64,000 nt of DNA from Shinisaurus crocodilurus (GCA_021292165.1 CM037877.1:13135980-13199979); one strand, 5' to 3'. Shown: positions 32,088 to 43,655, numbered from the stretch's first letter. Numbers and translations: made by a program. The notes: generated from the letters alone by a model not told the origin.

Positions 32088-32221
32088 CAGCCTTTCCCAA
32101 ACCTGGAGCCCTCCAGATGTGTTGGACTACAACTCCCAGCATCCCCAGCCAGCAATGCTGGGTGGGGGTGCTGGGAGTTGTAGTCCAACACAACTGGAGG
32201 GCAGCAGATTGAGGAAGGCTT
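32088..32221. mobile_element. Palindromic hAT-type MITE, CAGCCTT family
   Basis: CAGCCTTTCCCAAACCTGGA faces TTGAGGAAGGCT, around GTGTTGGACTACAACTCCCA and its complement. The flank duplication is not readable. Confidence 0.82.
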
Positions 32222-32847
32222 ATCTAACCCAATCCATTCTGGCGTCCTACCAAGATAATATTTAGCAGAATAATCTGTGACTTCCGAGGGGTTCAGAGAG
32301 TGTTGAATTAGAGACAGGCGAATCTCTCAATTATGCTTTGTTCTGCCATTAGAATTTTTTCAATATCAAATTCTTTCCATCCCGCATATGAAGTCGTTTG
32401 TGAATGTTGGTTAATTTTCCTAAAAAAAACCCCAAACAGGGCTGAAATTCTCACCCATCCCTATGACAGGAGTAATGAAAGGCTACATTACAGAAGCGCC
32501 CTACCTTGCAGTAAAGCTGGCACCAGGCTTACAGTAGCAAATCTATTGTTGATTTATTTGTACTCAAAGCTTTTCTAGGGTAACCAGTTTTACAGGAAGA
32601 CAGGGCTCCTGTGACTTTAGCAACCAAGTTGAACGGCAGTCGTTGCAGCTTTCCTCACCCCTGTATAGGTGGTGCAGGGAGCTTGGGATCATAGGGATTT
32701 TCTGATTAGCCCGCACTTTTTGATTTGCAAGGATGCTGACATCATCTGCCACACGCAACCCCTCAGAATGCCCTGTTCCCTCTGAGTGTAGCTGCAATCC
32801 TCACAATAGCCATGAGGAAATGAATTTTCCCAGAAACTGTGGCTGGG
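32222..32847. other. Unassigned sequence
   Basis: No gene or repeat family is recognized. Confidence 0.4.
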
Positions 32848-33030
32848 TTCACACGACACGGCAACCCATCGCGGGTAACTAGCCATGGTGGTTTGTCGTG
32901 TCATCTGAACCCAGACCGCTTCCCGCAGGGTGGCTTATTTTGGCGCAACAAGCCACCATGACAACCCATGGCTTGTTGTAGGGGTTGTTCAATCCATGAT
33001 GGGCTATCGCATTGTCCGAACCTGGAAGAC
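32848..33030. mobile_element. Inverted-terminal element (CTGGGTTCACACGACAC)
   Basis: CTGGGTTCACACGACACGGC faces ATTGTCCGAACCTGG, and an inner copy GTGTCATCTGAACCCAG lies at about 32897-32913. Relative of the outer element at 5219-6650. TGGCTTGTTG / CAACAAGCCA words are inverted inside. Confidence 0.6.
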
Positions 33031-34639
33031 CGATTTCATCGTGGGTTGCAGGGAGCGGCTAACAAGATGCTCTGCAAGAGCAGCAAAAAAATCCTTCCCG
33101 CTCTTCCCGATGGCGCCCGGGCCATTGTGCAAACCGGATCAATACATTGTTCCCTGTTGTAACGCCAAGTATTTTGGACTCGATTGGGCAATTCTGATTC
33201 AGACCCGTGAGCTCTACGAAAGAGCTGCCCCTGTTGGAGATGAAAACCGCTAGAACTGGTTTGTTGAAATGGATCGACACAGCTGCCTGCATTTCTGGAC
33301 GCTCCTTGGGGGCGTGGCCGTGGGAGCTGTCACGTTGAGCGCCTGCCCTTCAGAATTTACCCCAACACCACGTCTTGTATCAGGCATGACATGTAACCCC
33401 TGCTTTTCTTCAACCGTTACAGAAGACCCCTCTTGTCCTCCCATGCATCTGCTTGCTCTGTGTTGACCTTCCTTGCTACAGCTCTGCTGGATCCTGTGAT
33501 GAAGACCAGAAACAGGCATTTCTTTTCGGTCTTGTTGCAGCCACCCTCACGTCATCTTCTTTTTTTTAAGGTATCCCAGGAAAATGAAGGTGCCCTTTTT
33601 AGTCGTCTGATATTCCCAGCTTCTGAGTGATTACCCAAAATTCCATTATTCTGGGAACTACTGCTAGCTCAATATTCTGACGACTAGGCCATCTGTTCTT
33701 TCCTTTCCCCTTTGCGAGGCTCCGTATCGAGTCCACGGACTCTTTTCTGCTGCCCTTTCCATATGGATCCCATTGAGCCCGTGCAAATTCCGCCGTGCAA
33801 ACGTTCAAGTCAACAGCCAGTCATCAAGGCTCCCTGTCGTTGTCCCTCTTCTTTCATTTCCTGAGATTGCGTTAAGAATTCGCACCTGTGCAATTTCCGA
33901 ATCTCAGGCTGAAATCAACACCAGTTCTTTTTTCTTCTTCTTTCTTTCTTTTTCCAGGGGGCTCATTGAACTCCTCAAAGTTTAACTGCAATCTTTGGGT
34001 GGCTGGATTTCAAGGCTTAACACATTTCTTTCTTAAAACATATGCAGTTTCTTCCAGCCTGTACACAGATGCCAGAGGAGGAAAAATTTAACCCACTCCA
34101 GTTTCTAATTTCCTTGGAAGCCTGTTTTCTAGTAATCAACGGATCTCTTCCACATCTGTTTTGCTGGGATGTTAAATAAAAATAAAAATAACATGACTAG
34201 ATATTTTCCAGCTCATCAGCATCCAAGTCTTCCTTTGTCACAGGACTGCAGGGATGTACAACAGTCTGGGAGATTCATTCTTCTGACATGGTGAGAAAGC
34301 AATAGGGCCATGCTGGCAGGCCCCCAAGCTCTTTCAATGGCAACCCTGCCCTAGAGGTCACATGAGTCTCCAAACTCACTGCTGCCCTCAGAGAAGAGTA
34401 GAAGGTAGATTCTGGTCCATTGATGGACCAGTGGCCAATGGTGAGAGTGACCACTTAGCGATTGCGGCTAGGGTTGGCCTCAGACCAAGTGGTGCCCCAA
34501 GCAGCACTTCCTCTGTTTCTTCAACTTTGGAATACCCCTTTTAATTGCATTTGTAACCCATTTCATGACTTTGCTGCACAATTTCCATGCATGGTTTAGG
34601 GTTTTTCGTTTTTCCTTATTTTTAAGCTTCAAGAAACAT
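33031..34639. other. Unassigned sequence
   Basis: A long stretch with no recognized repeat apart from small T/C runs near 33930-33955. No convincing exon is seen. Confidence 0.4.
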
Positions 34640-34980
34640 CTTGCATTGCAGAATAACTAGAAGCTTACAGCTATTGACGGCCATAAGATTGAGCAGTGCT
34701 TCAAATACCTGGGTGTAGTTCTTCACTCCTCTGGAAGTAGGAAAGCTCATGGGGACTATGTTGCTGGGAATGCTCAGAGAAGCACAATGGCCATACTCAG
34801 ATATCTTTAGGACCCAAGGCGGCCATTATATTCCAGCAGCTCTTAAATTATTTGAAGCCAAGCTGATTGTGCAGCTCCTATACGGTGCACAATTAGGCCT
34901 CCAAAATAACTTCACTAGTTTGGAACGGGTACAGTCTAAATTGTTAAGATCTGCTCTGCAAGTGCCAAAGTATGTCTCTA
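34640..34980 (+). pseudogene. LINE ORF2 fragment, broken
   Basis: Frames spell conserved non-LTR retrotransposon sequence downstream of the reverse-transcriptase palm: FKYLGVVLHSSGS, then AKLIVQLLYGAQLG, then LERVQSKLLRSALQVPK. The reading shifts frame and passes stops, so it is not functional. A SINE begins at the 3' end of the match. It is not CR1 or L2 as seen elsewhere in the window, and its clade is undetermined. Confidence 0.75.
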
Positions 34981-35255
34981 GCCAGTGTGGCGTAGTGGTG
35001 AAAGTGTTGGACTGGGACTCGGGAGATCCGGGTTCTAGTCCCCGCTCGGCCATGAAAGCTCATTGGGTGACTTTGGGCCAGTCACTGCCTCTCAGCCTAA
35101 CCTACCTCACAGGGTTGTTGTGAGGATAAAATGGAGAGGAGGAGGAGGAAGAGGAGGAGGAGGAGGATTATGTAAGCCGCCTTGAGTTCCTTGCAGGAAA
35201 AAAGGCGGGGTATAAATGTAATAAATAAATAAATATAAATAAATAAATAAATAAA
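34981..35255 (+). mobile_element. Sauria-type SINE inside the LINE fragment
   Basis: Full head (GTGTGGCGTAGTGG, GGTTCTAGTCC), body with expanded GAGGAGGAGG, and GGCGGGGTATAAATGTAATA followed by AAAT units. Confidence 0.94.
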
Positions 35256-36201
35256 GATCTGGCTGGTTATTTCAAATCAGTACTTAAGTTTGGACTTTCT
35301 AGCATCTGCAACTCTCTTCTTTTGGCATCCCTTCCTCTCTTACGACACCGGCTTCTTTGCTCTCCCTTCATACTCTGGGGCCGACCCACTTGCAACCTTC
35401 CTTCCTTCCTTCCTGTGACTCTGCTTCTTCCACCACCCCTTCCCTTCCCTGGCCTCTTGCCCCTCCTGCCCTCCCCCAAGATCCAAGCAATCCCACCGAT
35501 GGCACCCAGAAACCCTTCTGACTTTCCAGCTTCTCTGCCACAGGCAAGCAACTGAAGCAGCCGCTGCCAAGGACTTCATTGCCGGAGCCACCACAATATC
35601 CCTTCTGGCACCTCAGAGAGGAGATGCTTTCTCCCCGAGGGGCTCTTTCTGGGTGCTCCCAGCCTTCCATGAAACACATTCCCTTCTGCCTTCTCGCTCC
35701 CTCTGATGTCTGCTGTGTCTTGCTCTCTACTCTCAGTGTTTCCACGCTATCTGGAAATCCAGTCATTCATCAGATTCTATGGTTTCCATCCAGCTGGTGC
35801 CCCATTAGCATATCACCTTGTCCAGATTCTCAGCTTTCTTTCTTTCTTTTTGTTAAAGTAGGTTCTTCGCTTCCATGATAAGCGGAGCAGAGGTAAAAAG
35901 AGACATGGATTCTGTGAAACGTAATTCTCCTCGCTCCTACCTGGAGAGGGCCTACTTCCATCGCTCTTCATTATTTATATACCACCCTCAGCGTGCATGA
36001 CAACCCCCCCCCCCGGTGCATATATGCTGTGTTGTGGAGAGTTACATTCCATGACATTTAGAAGCCTAAATAGGGTGGGATAAAATCTTCAGAACTGGGA
36101 ACTTGACAGGACAAAGGCTGAAGAGGTATTAAATGTTAGGTATTTTGTTTTTTGTTTAAAAGAGAAATTGTTTTCTGGGAGGAAAGGTCTAGGGCATGGG
36201 G
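35256..36201. other. Unassigned, pyrimidine-rich sequence
   Basis: C/T-rich on the plus strand from about 35300 to 35720. Frames on both strands are open because of this bias. No domain is recognized. There is a C-run at 36006-36014. Confidence 0.4.
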
Positions 36202-36328
36202 CAGGGGTGGACAAGTTGTAGCCCTATAGATGTTTTGGCCTACAGTTCCCAGCATCCCTCAGACCCTCACCACTGGCTATGCTGGCTATGGCTGATAAAA
36301 GTTGTAGGCCACATCTTGCCTGCCCTTG
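36202..36328. mobile_element. hAT-type MITE, CAGGGGTGGACAAG ends
   Basis: CAGGGGTGGACAAGTTGTAG faces CATCTTGCCTGCCCTTG, with core words GGCCTACAGTTCCCAGCATC and GTTGTAGGCC. Confidence 0.75.
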
Positions 36329-36353
36329 GGTTAGCACATGCTTCCATCTAGAG

Positions 36354-36491
36354 CAGGGGTGAGGAATGTGTGGCACTCCAGATGTTGTTGGACTGCAACT
36401 CCCATCAGCTCAAGCTAGCATGGGCCATGGCAAGGCATGCTGGGAATTGCAGTCCAACAGCATCTGGAGGGACACACGCTTCCCATCCTTG
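36354..36491. mobile_element. hAT-type MITE, TSD 7/8
   Basis: CAGGGGTGAGGAATGTGTGG faces ACACACGCTTCCCATCCTTG. The flanks ATCTAGAG and GTCTAGAG match at 7 of 8 bases. Core GGACTGCAACTCCCATCAGC and its complement. Confidence 0.88.
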
Positions 36492-36499
36492 GTCTAGAG

Positions 36500-36708
36500 C
36501 AAAGAGGGTTCTTGGGAGAGCTGAGCTTATCCTTTCAAAGGGCCACTCGGAAGTCAGTACGTGGCTGCCTGCATTAGAATGATAAATCTAAACAGAAGAT
36601 TTCTCAAAGCATGATCTCGTCATGTCTGGTGGCATCTAAATAGCTTCAAGGAGAGCTTCCCCCCTCCCACTATTGGGGAATAGACTGCCTGCTGTGCTGT
36701 GATTATAC
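36500..36708. other. Short unassigned spacer
   Basis: Spacer between two MITEs. Nothing is recognized. Confidence 0.4.
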
Positions 36709-36805
36709 CAGCCTTCTCCAACCTTGTGCCGTCCAGATCTGTTGGACTACAGCTTCTAGCATCCATCAACCAGCCGTGACCATCACACCAGGATGGGGAA
36801 GGCTT
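36709..36805. mobile_element. hAT MITE, exact TSD GATTATAC
   Basis: CAGCCTTCTCCAACCTTGTG faces GATGGGGAAGGCTT. The flanks GATTATAC (36701-36708 and 36806-36813) are identical. Half of the palindrome's core is deleted. Confidence 0.92.
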
Positions 36806-36885
36806 GATTATACCTTCAGACACAAATGTACACTTAAAGAAGAGCCCTGGGCTGAACTACACCTTGGTTAAGCATACACTCAAAA

Positions 36886-37003
36886 GTGGGCACCCTCCAG
36901 ATGTGTTGGACTACAACTCCCAGCATGCCTGGCTGGGGCATGCTGGGAGTTGTAGTCCAACACATCTGAAGGGAGCCCACTTGGAGAATGCTGCTCTAAA
37001 GTG
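36886..37003. mobile_element. Palindromic hAT-type MITE (AGTGGGCACCC ends)
   Basis: AAGTGGGCACCCTCCAGATG faces GAAGGGAGCCCACTTGG, with long near-perfect arms TGTTGGACTACAACTCCCAG and its complement centred on CATGCCTGGCTGGGGCATG. Confidence 0.82.
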
Positions 37004-37283
37004 CATGTTTACAACTGCCCCCCTCTCTTTCTTTAGCAAAAGCAGATCAGAACCGTGTGGCAGGTTTCTTGTCCACTATTTCCCTGCCGAACACCCACCA
37101 AAGGTGAAATTTGCCCCCAAAGGTGCTATTTGCAGCAAAGGGCATCTTCTTTTTGTTTTCTTTTTGGAGGGGAAGATAGATTTGTGGGGAAACATTGCAG
37201 TGGGAAAGCTTAACCCTTTCCCCTGTGCCATGGTCTCAGTCCAGCTTGGGAGTGGCCACTTGTAAGCCCGCCTTTTATAGCAC

Positions 37284-37480
37284 ATAAGAACATAGGAAGA
37301 GCCATGCTGGATCAGACCAAGAGTAGTCCAGCATTCTGTTCACACAGTGGCCAACCAGCTGCCCATGGGATCCCACAAGCAGGACAGGAGTGCAACACAG
37401 CACCATCCCACCCATGTTCCCCAGCAACTGGTATACGTAGGCATACTGCTTATGATACTGGTAGATACTTGTCATGTTAA
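37284..37480 (+). repeat. AAGAACATAGGAAGAGCC dispersed repeat
   Basis: Longest copy of the family: ATAAGAACATAGGAAGAGCC, ATGCTGGATCAGACCAAGAG, TTCTGTTCACACAGTGGCCA and CAGGACAGGAGTGCAACA. Confidence 0.72.
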
Positions 37481-38644
37481 GCACATGCTTAACATAACAC
37501 GTGCACATCATGTTTACCAGAACAAATAGTTTGTCCCTTAGAGAAGGACATGGAATTTGCCTGCACCTTTTAAAAATGTCGTATGTGAGGTGGCCTTCAG
37601 CGTTGCTCATCGCACGGAACCGCAGACAACACGCTCTTTTCTTCCCGAGACTTCAGAACAGATGCCGTCAACGTTCTATTGTTTCCCAAAGAGTTTAGCC
37701 TCCTCCATTTTTTCCGTGTGCAGATGTGCCCCCCCCCCCCCGTCCATCTGTCAGTGTGCCACGATCTGGCCATTTCCAGGACAGAAAACCGTTCTGGAAC
37801 CGCAGGAAAGGTTGCAATTGACCCACGTTTCCAGAAGAGGACGATGCGGCTGACATCTCCCGAAGAGGTGAAATGGAGGCAAAGATTTTCTAAAATCGTT
37901 ATGTTGATGCCGAATTTCCACCCACCCTACTTCTGTTACTCTTACATCTGGGGCATCCAGTCCTTAACAGCACTGAGGCATTCCTTTGCAGATATATTAC
38001 TAAGGTCTTACAAATACTTTAAAATATTACTTTAAAGATTTAAGAGTTATCTTATTTATCTGTATTATCATCATCATTATGCGGCAAATCTGTCTTATTT
38101 TGCTGCTAAAATAAGTTCAATTGATAGCAGATAACACCGCCTCAGCCGTCTTGCATTTGGTGTATGTTAATCTCTGATTATCGTTAATGATCTTTGGGTC
38201 CCTTTTATTCCACATTATTCAGGAATTTCACATAATCTTTCCATCTAAGTGTGGCTAGAGAGACTTTAATCTGCCAGGGTATTTTTGTCCTCTGCTGGCT
38301 TTCATCCATATTTCATTGAAGGATTTTCCTCTCTGAGTCTCCCTCCCCATCCTCTGTCCCTGTGTGGGTGTTTGGGGGTGGATGGAAGGAGGGGGGCGCA
38401 TAATACACACACGCACACGCTGAGCATTAATGCTAGAAACGGTGGGCTGCTCCTTCCTTGATTTTTTTTCATTGTTGTTAAAGCAAAGCGCTGACCTCTG
38501 TGTGTTTCCTGTTGTACAAACCAACGGGTTGGATCCAGACTTGGTCATACATAAGAGTAGATCCACTGAAATAAATGCGACATTAATCAATCATGACTAA
38601 CTTAAAACCTGTTGAGATCAATGGGTCTATTCTAAGTAAGACTA
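37481..38644. other. Unassigned sequence
   Basis: No gene is recognized. There is a C-run at 37730-37740, and AT-rich sequence follows 37980. Confidence 0.4.
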
Positions 38645-38790
38645 AGGGCACAATCCTATGCATGTTTAGTTCGGGGGGGGGGAAGCCCTACAACTCCCAG
38701 CATGCCCCAGCCAGCCTTGCTGGCTGGGGCATGCTGGGAATTATAGGCCTTTTTTTTCTGTCTGAACATGCTTCGATTGCGCCTTTAGTC
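38645..38790. mobile_element. Palindromic GGGCACAATCCTATGCATG MITE
   Basis: GGGCACAATCCTATGCATGT faces CATGCTTCGATTGCGCC, around CTACAACTCCCAGCATGCCC and its complement. Flanks are CTAA and TTAG, so the TTAA reading at 17995 does not hold for this copy. Confidence 0.75.
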
Positions 38791-38846
38791 TACCCAATGT
38801 GACTAGGAAGCTGCAATGCCAAGTCAGACTATTTTTCTATCCAACT

Positions 38847-39213
38847 CAGCCTTCCCTAACCTGATGCCCTCCGTTTTTTTTGGGACCACAACTCCCAGCA
38901 TTCCTGTCCATTGGCTGTGCTGGCTGGGACTGATGGGAGTTGAAGTCCAAAACATTTTATTTATTTATTTATTTATTTATTACATTTATGAATCTCCCAT
39001 CTGGCCGGCCACCCGGCCACCCTGGGCGATGTACAGTTAAAACAATGCAAGAATAAAACAACATAACAATTAAAACAGTATAGAATTATTTTTTTTAAAA
39101 TCCTAACCCACCCCATATTCCCGCCTCAAATACCACATTTTTAATGCGTGGTGGAAGCTCATCACGGAGGGGGCATCAGGTTGGAGGCATCTGGAAGGCA
39201 TCAGGTTGGAGAA
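38847..39213. mobile_element. hAT-type MITE split by an L2 tail
   Basis: CAGCCTTCCCTAACCTGATG up to TGGGAGTTGAAGTCCAAAAC is the left and middle part. GCATCTGGAAGGCATCAGGT at the far end is the right arm. A minus-strand L2 tail lies between. Confidence 0.72.
38957..39177 (-). mobile_element. L2-type LINE 3' end fragment
   Basis: Minus strand matches 4284-4480: GAGCTTCCACCACGCATTAA, GGGTTAGGATTTT, TGTACATCGCCCAGGGTGGC and an AAATAAATAAA tail. Confidence 0.88.
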
Positions 39214-40225
39214 GACGTATGTAGCTCATATGGTCTACACTGACCATCAGTGGCTGTCCAGGTACATGGGCAGATGTCTTCCTCATCGCTTGCTACCTGA
39301 CCCTTGAATTGGAGACCGGGCCGCTCCAGGTATTGTTCAGGGCATCCTCAATGGGGCCCCTCCCTCAGCGAGTCAACCTTCTCACCACCATTGTCACCTG
39401 CCCTTACTGCTTCTCATCCTCCTTCTCATCATGGCGACCGCTTCCTTGCTTGACAGGCAGAGAGCCAGTGAGCAAGCAGGCCGTGTGGCATCTCCTGCTC
39501 CTCCTTCTCACCGCCACCGTTGTCTGGGCCAGAGCGAGAGGCAAGGGGACAAGCAGGTTGCAAAGGGGCAGAGGGGCAACTCAGGGGGGCTCTTGTCAGT
39601 GGGCCCCTCCTGGGGTGTGGGTCCTCACTCAGCAGGCACCTTGATGCCAGCCCTGACTGGGGATGCCATGGATTGAAGTGGGGACCTTCTGCATGCAAAT
39701 ATGATCTCACTTACCTTTGCTTGTGATGGAGAGAGGCAGCTCATCTTGCCCGCCTGCTGCCACTGAAATGGTGCTTCTGATGCGCAGAGGCATCGTTTCC
39801 TGCCAGGACTGTGGAAATTGTAGATTTTTTTGCAAGCCAATTCAAGTTGTAGTCAGGATGCCTGCCTTGCCTACTTTTTCCTTAGCTCATCATCCTGCTT
39901 ACTTCCCATAGCAGCAAGGCGATTGGTACCTCCCACATCCCACCTCCCTTCTTGCCTCGCCTGTGTGGCTGGCAGCAGCATCAAGGGTAGGCTTGGTTGG
40001 GCTCCTGCCAAGGGGCCACACACCAGCTGCTCCTCTTCACCTGCCTCTCCCTCTGCCTCAAACACTGGTGGTGGCGAGAAGGAGGAGCAGGAGATGCCAC
40101 GGCCTCCTTGCTCACTGGCTCCTTGCCTGTCAAGCAAGCGACAGCCATGCTGAGAAGGAGAATGAGCCGCAGCAGCTGGTGGAAAGGGCTGTGAGAAGGT
40201 AGACCCACTGACTTGGTTCCCACAT
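39214..40225. repeat. Low-copy repeat region with inverted modules
   Basis: The module CTGACAGGCAG..GAGATGCCAC occurs forward near 39440-39530 and reversed near 40070-40150. The same module is seen at 18230 and 55430. Open frames on several strands here follow the repeat composition and are not called as genes. Confidence 0.55.
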
Positions 40226-40915
40226 AATGGCAGCCGGTGGGTTGAACAAGCCACAGGCTGTCGGGGATGAGCGGGAGAGCGCAGGTGCGCTGCCTGCGGT
40301 GCAGCCGCCACTTCCGCTTTTGCTCAGCAACCCACGAGCGGCTCCTTCATGGGTTGCTGAGTGTGAGGCTGAGCCCGATGAGGAGAGACTGAAGGAACTG
40401 GGCATGTCTAGCCTTCAGAAGAGAAGGCTGAGGGGAGATACGACAGCGCTCTTCAAGTACTTGAAAGGTTGTCAAACACAGGAGGGCCAGGATCTCTTCT
40501 CGACCATCCCAGAGTGCAGGACACGGAATAATGGGCTCAAGTTACAGGAAGCCAGATTCCGCCTGGACATCCGGAAAAAATTCCTGACAGTTAGAGCAAT
40601 AAGACAATGGAACCAACGACCTAGGGAAGTCGTGGTCTCTCCCACACAGGAGGCATTCAAGGTGCAGCTGGATGACCATCTGTCAGGGATGCTTTGACCT
40701 GGATTCCTGCATTGAGCAGGGGGTTGGACTCGATGGCCTTAGAGGCCCCTTCCAACTCTACTTTTCTATGATTCTATGTGTGAACCCAGCAACCTGCACA
40801 GGAGTCGATCATGGGATGCTGAGTAAAAGCGGGAGTGGCCCTGCAGGAAGTGCATCTGCACTGTCCCGCTCGCCCCCGACAGCCCATGGCTTGTTTAGCC
40901 CACGGGCTGTTATGT
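40226..40915. mobile_element. Imperfect palindrome split by a CR1
   Basis: Left arm (about 40226-40373) starts ATGGCAGCCGGTGGGTTGAA and holds CCGCTTTTGCTCAGCAACCC. Right arm (about 40779-40915) reads GGGATGCTGAGTAAAAGCGG and ends CACGGGCTGTTAT. The arms pair over most of their length with many substitutions. The CR1 at 40374-40778 lies in the loop. Confidence 0.6.
40374..40778 (+). mobile_element. CR1 LINE 3' end, uninterrupted
   Basis: ORF2 C-terminus reads LGMSSLQKRRLRGDTTALF, FLTVRAIRQWNQRPREVV and FKVQLDDHLSGML with stop, followed by GGGGGTTGGACTCGATGGCC and TTCTATGATTCTATG. It serves as the empty-site reference for the copy at 2586-3140. The fragment is 5' truncated and cannot encode the enzymes. 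Confidence 0.95.
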
Positions 40916-41954
40916 GCAAACCTGTCCATGGAGCGAGGAGGCCCACGGAGGGTGTCTTGCCCAAGGGCCCTCACAAACTGGAAGCAGCAGCACTGCTCCC
41001 CCATCCCCGCTGCGAGACATAATAAGCCCTGCCTCTTTGCAGGTTACCATTTCATTGCCACACAGCACTGGGAAGGAGCTGCAACTCAACGGCTCCCAGC
41101 TGCAAGTGGGTGGAGAGAAGCAAAACAAGCGTGTTCTCCGTAGGTTGCATGCAATGCAGCTAAAGAGATTTGCATGTGCAGGTGTGGGGCAAAGATGATG
41201 AGTCTGTTGTCCAGGAACAGAATCCTCCCCACCCCCTTAAAGTGATGTGTTGCTTACACCTTCTTTAATGAGGGAGTTTTACTTCCCTCCCTTCCTCTGC
41301 TCCACAGCCCCTCCCCTTAGACCCCATGGATGGCTTTGATGGCTGCCAGCACCACACAACTCCCATCTGATTCGCATTTCCTCGACTGTAATAAGCAACA
41401 ATAGCCATTGACCTAAGTGGCCCTTTCATAACACCAGGAGGCACAACCAACCCGACCACAGACACATTCCCCAGCTGCCACGCATGCCACAGGCGGCTCA
41501 CATTCCTAATTATTATTCCATTATTTTGCCATAATTACTTGAAATGATTAAAATTCAAATTGAATCGCCCCGATCCCAACTTTCCCAATGTTTAAATAAT
41601 CAGGAGAAGAAACTTCAAAGGGAAGCAAGGAGTCTGGCCAGTAAATGCCGCACAGATCATGAACATGTGTTGTCTCAATTCAGTTTATTTCCAAGAGAAG
41701 CCAGGCAGCTGTGAAGGCCGCTCCAGGTGTGGAGGAATTCTGCACAGGTGGCGGGAAGGACTTTAAAACGGCGTTCCACTGAGAGAAGCTGGACACTCTG
41801 CCTCAAGATTGTCTCAAATCACCCCTTCAAACCTGACTGGCAGGTTAAAAGGACACCTCCTCCCCGGCATGCTTTTAAAAAAGAAATCTGCCCGGTGAGA
41901 AGTAAAAGAGAGAGAGAGATGGCATTGTTAGGCCAGTGGAACCTTTAACCAGTA
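40916..41954. other. Unassigned sequence
   Basis: Begins with a low-copy module (GGGTGTCTTGCCCAAGGGCC near 40958) and continues without recognized features. Confidence 0.4.
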
Positions 41955-42335
41955 TTATTTATTTATTTATTTCAGAAATTTCTTGCCCGCTTTTCAGTAT
42001 AAAATGATCCCAAAGCAGGGCACAAACAATAAAACCCAGCAAAATAATGCAGCATTGACAGAAGACATAATCGAACAGCGGAGAGCAGTAACAGACCCAG
42101 AACAGTTTGCACGATGCAGCAAAAGAAAAGTGAGGGAAATGCAATCAAAAGCCTGGCAAAAACAAAATAGCTCTTTAGCTGGCACATTAACAGAATGCCT
42201 GAATGGGGCTATAGTTGTCTGCTCTAGCCTTGGGAAATTCTCCAGTAAGGGAACCAAGCTGGAAGGCAATACGTCATCATAGCGATGGAGCCTGAAATGG
42301 TACAGTCCATTCAGGATTCGGCCACCTCCTTCTGA
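41955..42335 (-). mobile_element. Possible LINE 3' end, minus strand
   Basis: A TTTATTTATTTATTT start followed by TTCTTGCCCGCTTTTCAGTA and GATCCCAAAGCAGGGCAC is the layout of a reversed LINE or SINE tail. The 140-codon frames are not matched to a known protein. Confidence 0.45.
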
Positions 42336-43169
42336 TGCAGGCATAGACCAGGCCCAGGACAGATCCAAATGAAAATTTAAGAAATAATAATAATAATAAA
42401 AACAACAACACCCTAACATGAACTAATCTTTTGGTGGCCTCACTGGCATCCTTTAACCACTTTTATTAGAGAAGCTGAACCACGCGAGTAGAGAAGTGAA
42501 TAAAGATGGAGGGAACATTTCCATTTCAAAGGAGGGAGCAGAGAGAGCTGCCCGGCTCTGCCTTCGGTGTGGCTTATTTATTTGTCTGGCTGTTCCATAA
42601 AACTGTTTAAAAATAGCATCTCCCCACCCCCACGCAAAGCCCCATCGGAACACGGAGCCATTTAAATTCTGATTTGGCACCTTCCCATTTCTGTTGATTA
42701 TGGTGTTGTTGTGTCCATCCTCTCGCTGCCGTTCAGCCTTTATCTGCTTCGCGTTTCCGTCCAACTGCTGTGGTTACTCATGGGGCTTGCTTGACAGCTG
42801 CAGAACCCAGATGCCAATTGCTGGCAAGCCCTTTTCCTACGGCGGCGGCAGCGGCAGCATTGTGTATGCAGTAGGGAGGAGGAGGTAGAAGGGCAGAGCT
42901 GCCTCCTTTTGGTTTCCATCTCTGGCTCCCAGGATAGGATAACAGCACAGCAGCCAGCAGAGAGCCGTTTCCATTGTCGTCCTCTTCCCATTTTTCTCCT
43001 CCTCCTCTGTTGGCCAGACCTTTGCTTTCTGCCCCCTACTGCCTACATCTGCTTGAGACCATGGGGAGGGGTGCCAGTCAGTCAATGGTCCAAAGGCTGG
43101 ACGGACCAATGGATTGACTTGGTGTCCTTATAGGCTCACACTTTCAAGCACAGGATGCTATTGACTGGA
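42336..43169. other. Unassigned sequence
   Basis: No gene is recognized. There is a (AAT)(AAC) run near 42385-42410. Confidence 0.4.
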
Positions 43170-43405
43170 GGTGGAGTGACCAGATTTAAGTGTGAGCAAC
43201 TGGGCCTGACAGAAGTGGACTTCCCTGCCCCTTCCTTCCCTGCCCCTTCCAGCCTCCCCCCGCCCCTGAAAATGCTACACAGAGAGCCAGGAGACCATGC
43301 TGAATGGGGCGAGTTGAATGGGGAGGGAACCCCAAAAACTGAGCAGAGGGACCTTCTGAGAGCAGAGACCTTCCTCTCATGGAAGGCAGGTCTGGGATCC
43401 AACTC
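43170..43405. repeat. GGATCCAAC repeat family, member
   Basis: Shares GAAGTGGACTTCCCTGCCCC, AAAATGCTACACAGAGAGCC and CATGCTGAATGGGGCGAG with 51479-51740 (reversed) and 55940-56316. The right end is GGGATCCAACTCTGGG. Confidence 0.6.
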
Positions 43406-43512
43406 TGGGTTGTCAAGGTGCCCACAACAAGCTATTGCCATTCCAATTCCTGACCAAATCAGTTGGCATCCTATTCACACACAGGCATCCTTGTGGTTTC
43501 TTTGGGCTAGGA

Positions 43513-43647
43513 CAGTGTTCTCCGACCTTGGGTCCCCAGATGTTTTTAGCCTACAGCTCCCAGCATGCCCCAGCCAGCTATGCTGGCTGGGGCATGCTGG
43601 GAGTTGTAGGCCAAAAACATCTGGGGACCCAAGGTTGGAGAACACTG
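43513..43647. mobile_element. Palindromic hAT MITE, exact TSD GGCTAGGA
   Basis: Ends CAGTGTTCTCCGACCTTGGG and AAGGTTGGAGAACACTG. The flanks GGCTAGGA are identical (43505-43512 and 43648-43655). Very close to 15741 and 13028. Confidence 0.96.
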
Positions 43648-43655
43648 GGCTAGGA

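Noticed and set aside
39309..40311. Several 100-156-codon frames on both strands
   Set aside because: They follow a low-copy repeat and, beyond 40374, the CR1 ORF2 end. No independent gene is supported.
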